A stretch of DNA of 64,000 bases from Chloroflexota bacterium (lineage in GTDB: Bacteria > Chloroflexota > Anaerolineae > Anaerolineales > UBA11579), in assembly GCA_013112575.1 (NCBI GenBank), contig JABFGG010000014.1, positions 48,081 through 112,080 of the forward strand, read 5' to 3'. Both the position numbers and the translations under genes were made by a program. The notes below the pieces were generated by a model that was not told the DNA's origin, searched no databases, and worked only from the letters and a program-made list of their open reading frames with translations. Position 1 is the first letter of the stretch. The number at the start of each line of letters is the position of its first letter. Shown piece after piece: positions 60,343-64,000 of the stretch.

Positions 60343-61206
60343 TCAATACATCCTTTCCGCATCTCTGGGGAGTGAATGCACGTGTTTCAGATGAGCAATG
60401 ACTTTTTCGTCATCCTCAAGTGGATACACATGGCCAAAATGCTCCGCTACTGTATTCGCAACCCTGCGGAAAAGATCACATATGGTAAACAAGGCTGCCC
60501 AGGTATTCTCGTAGCCAGCGGTGGCATAGGTGAGCAACAACATTTCCCATAGCTCTGAGTCTAGATACTGCTCGTAGTATTTTCCGTAAGCACCCAGGTT
60601 CTTTGAAAAATGGGTCTTGACACCCATATACCAGGTCAACATTTGCATTAGGTGTTTACGCATAACTTGATCTTGCATGTGCCTGGCATACAGAATTTGT
60701 TCACGCCACAAGCCCTTTGCCACGTACGTAGATACCCACCAGAACTCATTGCAACAATCAGCGTACTGCTTCTCAGTTGGGGGTTTCGGCAGATAATCAC
60801 TATCATTAGCCGGTTCCAAAGTCTTGAAGATGTCATCTTTGTCGAGCAAGATCACGGTCAGGCTGTCTTTTTCCATCTTATTGAGCTTCGACATGGGAAA
60901 CAGGGTCAGGTCTATACGATTGCCGTCTGCAAACTGCATTAAATAGTGGAAGCCCTCCGTTTCCGAGGGAAGGCCCATCTCATCAGGTAGTTGCAAGATC
61001 ATCAATTCCCCAAATAGATGGATCCAATCATGGTCATGGGTAAAAGAAGCGACATCTGTCACAACATATACGATGTCATAATCCTGAAAAATATCGTAGG
61101 GAGCATTGGGATTTGCTCGCGAACCGTTCAAGATCACAGCGCGAATACGCTCATCGTTGAGTGCTGTATTGGTGATGAGGTCAAACATGTCTTGTTCTGA
61201 GCGCAT
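60343..61206 (-). CDS. Aminoglycoside 6-adenylyltransferase-like protein
   Basis: The product matches the ANT(6)/AadK family, which adenylates streptomycin. The nucleotidyltransferase motif reads AVILNGSRANPNAPYDIFQDYDI with the Gly-Ser and the Asp pair, and FADGNRIDLTLFPMSK supplies the third Asp. The C-terminal helical part (GLWREQILYARHM and MLTWYMGVKTHFSKNLGAYG) also fits. The start at 61206 has GAGGAG five bases upstream. Chromosomal homologues are widespread, so true resistance is not shown. No mobile element surrounds it. Confidence 0.88.
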   Translation of the reverse strand: MRSEQDMFDLITNTALNDERIRAVILNGSRANPNAPYDIFQDYDIVYVVTDVASFTHDHDWIHLFGELMILQLPDEMGLPSETEGFHYLMQFADGNRIDLTLFPMSKLNKMEKDSLTVILLDKDDIFKTLEPANDSDYLPKPPTEKQYADCCNEFWWVSTYVAKGLWREQILYARHMQDQVMRKHLMQMLTWYMGVKTHFSKNLGAYGKYYEQYLDSELWEMLLLTYATAGYENTWAALFTICDLFRRVANTVAEHFGHVYPLEDDEKVIAHLKHVHSLPRDAERMY

Positions 61207-61278
61207 AATTCTCCTCAATTGCTCAAAAATCACGGATTATTTGGATTATATGTGCATTTTGACTTGTCTGAGCCACGC

Positions 61279-61307
61279 TTGCTGCTGAAACCTCACTCTG
61301 TTATAAT
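61279..61307 (+). promoter_or_regulatory. Promoter of rpsO
   Basis: TTGCTG, 17 bases and TATAAT form a good housekeeping promoter about 85 bases upstream of the rpsO ATG. The leader contains CCGGT...ACCGG, a possible stem for S15 autoregulation, which is speculative. Confidence 0.75.
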
Positions 61308-61393
61308 GCCCTGCTGACTCGACCGGTTGGTGGCTGAACACATTTGCTACCGGCTTGGAGACCTGCAAACAATAAAAGGAGCAAGCAGACGTC

Positions 61394-61666
61394 ATGAGCT
61401 TTACAAAAGAAGAAAAGACCAAGGTGATCACCGATAATCACCTCCACGAAAAAGATACAGGTTCGCCGGAAGTGCAGTTGGCCATTATGACCAGCCGTAT
61501 TAACCAGCTCACTGAGCATTTGCGCATGCATAAGCATGATGAATCTTCCCGCCGCGGCCTGCTCAAGATCGTGGGCCGTCGCCGTCGCATACTGACCTAT
61601 TTACGTAACAAGGACTACAAACGTTACGTAGCGATCACCGATAAACTCGGTTTGCGCCGCAAATAA
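61394..61666 (+). CDS. rpsO: Ribosomal protein S15
   Basis: The small-subunit protein binds 16S rRNA early in assembly. The 90-residue product has the whole family pattern: [22 protein letters not shown], then [20 protein letters not shown] and [27 protein letters not shown] lies 12 bases upstream of the ATG. The gene stands before pnp with a terminator-like hairpin between them, the rpsO-pnp order seen in many bacteria. Confidence 0.97.
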   Translation: MSFTKEEKTKVITDNHLHEKDTGSPEVQLAIMTSRINQLTEHLRMHKHDESSRRGLLKIVGRRRRILTYLRNKDYKRYVAITDKLGLRRK

Positions 61667-61678
61667 TTTGCTAGAGAC

Positions 61679-61711
61679 GAGTAGATGGCAAACAACGTCA
61701 TCTACTCTTTT
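61679..61711 (+). terminator. Hairpin between rpsO and pnp
   Basis: GAGTAGATG and CATCTACTC form a 9-bp stem with an 11-base loop, followed by TTTTCTTAT. It may terminate part of the rpsO transcripts or serve as a processing site. Confidence 0.75.
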
Positions 61712-61790
61712 CTTATATACAACTATAGTTTCATTACCCGTCGGTTGGGGCATTGGATGTTGCTGATAACTCGGAAAGCAATTGTCAGCG

Positions 61791-61828
61791 ACCTCCAGTT
61801 CCTGAACCGGGGGTAAACCATAGGAGGT
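61791..61828 (+). promoter_or_regulatory. Possible SD-sequestering stem in the pnp leader
   Basis: ACCTCC at 61791 pairs with GGAGGT at 61823, which contains the pnp Shine-Dalgarno sequence. A smaller GTTC/GAAC stem lies in the loop. Such a structure could control pnp translation, as autoregulation of pnp occurs in E. coli by another mechanism. Confidence 0.45.
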
Positions 61829-61834
61829 TTACAA

Positions 61835-64000
61835 ATGAAACCAGAAGCTAAACAATATTCCGCTATGGTCGGCGGTAAGCCCCTGACCATGGAAACCGGT
61901 AAACTGGCCGGCCAGGCTGGCGGAGCCGTCACCGTTCAATACGGTGAAACCATGCTATTTGCCGTGGTGACCATGAACCACGATCCGCGCCCCGGCATTG
62001 ACTTCTTACCGCTCAGCGTGGATTACGAAGAACGCATGTATGCCGGCGGGCAAATCCCCGGCGGTTTCTTCCGTCGTGAAGGCCGCCCAGGCGAGGCCGC
62101 TATTCTCACCAACCGCCTCACAGACCGCCCCCTGCGCCCGCTGTTCCCCAAAGGCATGCGCAACGACGTGCAGGTGATCCTATACGCCCTCTCCCATGAC
62201 GGCGAAAACCCCATGGACATCCTGGCGATCAACGGCGCTTCGGCTGCCCTCACGATCTCTGATGTCCCCTGGGACGGCCCTGTAGGCGCTGTACGGGTGG
62301 GGCGCATCGACGGCAAACTGGTCGCCAACCCCACCTTCGCGGACCAGGAGATTTCTGACCTGGACTTGCGCGTGGCCGCTACTCGCGAAGCTATCTTGAT
62401 GGTGGAATGTGGCGCTGAAGAAGTCTCCGAAGAAACTATCGTAGAGGCTTTGCAATTCGCTCACGACTCCATTCAGCCGATCGTCGACATGCAGGAACAA
62501 ATGCAAAAAGAGATCGGTAAAGAGAAACGCGAACCGGTCATTGCAGAAGTTAATGAAGAACTCAAAGCAAAGGTCGTTGACCATGTCTCTGCTGACATTG
62601 CTAATGTGTATGAACAGGGCCTGGATAAAGCCGGCCAACGCGACGCCCTCAAAGTGATCCGTGAAAGTGCCATCGAGGAATTCACCTCCGAAGATGAAGA
62701 CCTGAAGTCACAGATCTATGATGCTTTTGATGCTGCTCAGAAATCCATCGTGCGCAATCGCATCCTTGAAGAGAGTAAACGCCCTGATGGGCGTGGCGCC
62801 ACCGACATCCGCGACATCTGGGTTGAGGTAGACCTCAGCCCACGCGCGCATGGCTCTGGCGTGTTCACACGTGGCGAAACCCAGGTAATGACCATGGCCA
62901 CATTGGGCACTCCCCGTGACGCCCAGGCCATCGACAACCTCACGCCGACCGATAAAAAGCGTTACATGCACCACTACAACTTCCCGCCCTTCTCGGTTGG
63001 CGAAACGCGCTTCCTGCGAGGCACATCCCGTCGCGAGATTGGTCACGGTGCCCTGGCAGAACGTGCCCTGGAGCCCGTGATCCCGGATGAAAAAGAATTC
63101 CCTTACACCATCCGTCTTGTGTCTGAGTGCCTTTCCTCTAACGGTTCTACTTCGATGGGTTCCGTATGTGGCTCCACCCTGGCCCTGATGGACACGGGCG
63201 TGCCTATCAAGGCCCCGGTTTCCGGTATCGCCATGGGTCTGGTCAAAGAAGGCGACAAATACGCCATTCTCAGCGACATCCAGGGTCTCGAAGATCACCT
63301 CGGTGACATGGACTTCAAAGTGGCGGGTACCGACAAAGGTATCACGGCCCTGCAGATGGATATCAAGATCAAAGGGCTGACGGCGGAATTGATGTCTGAG
63401 GCGCTGGAACAGGCCAAAGCCGGTCGCTCCCACATCCTTAATAAAATGCTCGAAGTTATCCCGGTACCCAATCCTGAATTGAAACAGCACACACCGCGTA
63501 TCAGCACTGTTTCTATCAACCCCTCTAAGATCGGGGCGGTGATCGGCCCAGGCGGCAAGACCATCCGCGGTATTCAGGAAGAAACCGGCGCACAGATCGA
63601 CATTGAAGAAGATGGCACGATCTTCATTGCCACAGCCGATGGCGATAGCGAAGCACGCGCTCGCGATATGGTCATGGCCCTCACAGAAGAGGCCGAGGTC
63701 GGTCGCATTTATACCGGCAAGGTCGTACGCACCACAGACTTTGGCGCTTTTGTAGAGATCCTACCGGGCAATGACGGCCTCGTACACATCTCCCAACTGG
63801 ACAGCGAACGCGTGGAAAGCGTGGAAGATGTAGCCAAGGTTGGCGATGAGATTACCGTGATGGTGACCAACATCGACCCCGCCGGCAAGATTCGCCTCTC
63901 CCGCCAGGCTGTGTTGGAAGGCTGGACGGCTGAAGAAGCCCGCGAGAAAGACAGCGGCGGGCGTAAAGGCGGCGGCAATCGTGGAGGCAACCGCGGCGGT
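61835..64000 (+). CDS. pnp: Polyribonucleotide nucleotidyltransferase (PNPase), 3' end outside
   Basis: This is the 3'-5' exoribonuclease and RNA-tailing enzyme. The ORF track misses it because no stop occurs before the window ends. AGGAGG precedes the ATG. The first RNase PH domain has TNRLTDRPLRPLFPKGMRND, the second has ETRFLRGTSRREIGHGALAE and the catalytic Asp pair in GLEDHLGDMDFKVAGT. KH follows (IGAVIGPGGKTIRGIQEETG), then S1 (TGKVVRTTDFGAFVEILPGN and GLVHISQL). About 722 codons are visible, ending in a Gly/Arg-rich tail (RKGGGNRGGNRGG). Confidence 0.97.
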   Translation, partial: MKPEAKQYSAMVGGKPLTMETGKLAGQAGGAVTVQYGETMLFAVVTMNHDPRPGIDFLPLSVDYEERMYAGGQIPGGFFRREGRPGEAAILTNRLTDRPLRPLFPKGMRNDVQVILYALSHDGENPMDILAINGASAALTISDVPWDGPVGAVRVGRIDGKLVANPTFADQEISDLDLRVAATREAILMVECGAEEVSEETIVEALQFAHDSIQPIVDMQEQMQKEIGKEKREPVIAEVNEELKAKVVDHVSADIANVYEQGLDKAGQRDALKVIRESAIEEFTSEDEDLKSQIYDAFDAAQKSIVRNRILEESKRPDGRGATDIRDIWVEVDLSPRAHGSGVFTRGETQVMTMATLGTPRDAQAIDNLTPTDKKRYMHHYNFPPFSVGETRFLRGTSRREIGHGALAERALEPVIPDEKEFPYTIRLVSECLSSNGSTSMGSVCGSTLALMDTGVPIKAPVSGIAMGLVKEGDKYAILSDIQGLEDHLGDMDFKVAGTDKGITALQMDIKIKGLTAELMSEALEQAKAGRSHILNKMLEVIPVPNPELKQHTPRISTVSINPSKIGAVIGPGGKTIRGIQEETGAQIDIEEDGTIFIATADGDSEARARDMVMALTEEAEVGRIYTGKVVRTTDFGAFVEILPGNDGLVHISQLDSERVESVEDVAKVGDEITVMVTNIDPAGKIRLSRQAVLEGWTAEEAREKDSGGRKGGGNRGGNRGG

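Noticed and set aside
62708-63490. Minus-strand ORF of 260 codons
   Set aside because: It is the antisense shadow of pnp, which the track omits because it lacks a stop inside the window.

Overview
The window looks like a chromosomal segment of an uncultured or environmental Chloroflexota bacterium, most likely class Anaerolineae. This is inferred from gene content, not from a marker-gene tree. Pointers are the many lipoproteins with a lipobox followed by long Thr/Pro/Ser linkers, the dnaG-rpoD pair, a bacterial translin-like protein, a LexA box of the Gram-positive CGAAC-N4-GTTCG type, and frequent TATAAT-like boxes only a few bases upstream of start codons. No rRNA, tRNA, CRISPR array, prophage or insertion sequence was seen. 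The ORF track omits the last gene (pnp) because it runs off the window.

Layout. 1-7.6 kb: a lipoprotein fragment; a minus-strand unit with a two-domain oxidoreductase and two small paralogous membrane proteins; an M29 aminopeptidase; and a glycogen phosphorylase / DUF2179 pair. 7.8-11.3 kb: dnaG-rpoD. 11.4-13.7 kb: a sugar-dehydrogenase-like propeller fused to cytochrome c, and a TIGR04076 protein. 13.7-19.2 kb: a compact minus-strand operon ssb, DUF3467, translin-like, two halves of a Cas4-like nuclease, NAD kinase, a zinc-ribbon membrane protein and recN. 19.6-23.2 kb: two lipoproteins, an ArsR regulator with its operators and a frameshifted small target gene, and a TauE/SafE permease. 23.2-27.8 kb: a BMP-type (nucleoside-like) ABC transporter. 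28.1-29.7 kb: a TetR-controlled pair of small membrane proteins. 29.7-38.4 kb: accessory genes (haloalkane-dehalogenase-like enzyme, SGNH hydrolase, MFS exporter, AlkD-like glycosylase, cupin, methyltransferase). 38.6-44.2 kb: panD, a glycoside-hydrolase lipoprotein, a WD40 lipoprotein and an SDR epimerase resembling threonine dehydrogenase. 44.2-47.1 kb: a long, eukaryote-like formate-tetrahydrofolate ligase divergent from lexA. 47.4-57.3 kb: a Kelch lipoprotein, sugar transferase, EamA transporter, E1 alpha / E1 beta / lipoyl-PglD fusion, a methyltransferase / phosphatase-like surface module and an orphan DNA methyltransferase. 57.4-64 kb: a methyltransferase, MazG-like, LOG, HEAT-like and ANT(6)-like genes, then rpsO-pnp.

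Two systems stand out. The first (50.2-53.2 kb) is a 2-oxoacid dehydrogenase E1 pair followed by one protein that joins a lipoyl domain and an E3/E1-binding domain to a PglD/NeuD-type sugar N-acyltransferase, in place of the normal E2 catalytic domain. It suggests direct acyl transfer from a 2-oxo acid to a sugar. The second (16.9-17.7 kb) is a Cas4/Dna2-type nuclease split into two adjacent genes, each with its own membrane anchor, so that the predicted Fe-S cluster and active site would need both polypeptides. It sits in an operon with ssb and recN.

Regulatory sites read from the sequence include an ArsR promoter with two matching palindromes, a TetR promoter/operator, a LexA-controlled lexA promoter, a 13-bp GntR-like palindrome present twice, and several apparently leaderless promoters. 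Start codons were moved from the ORF track where a Shine-Dalgarno sequence, a signal peptide or a stop/start overlap decided the matter.
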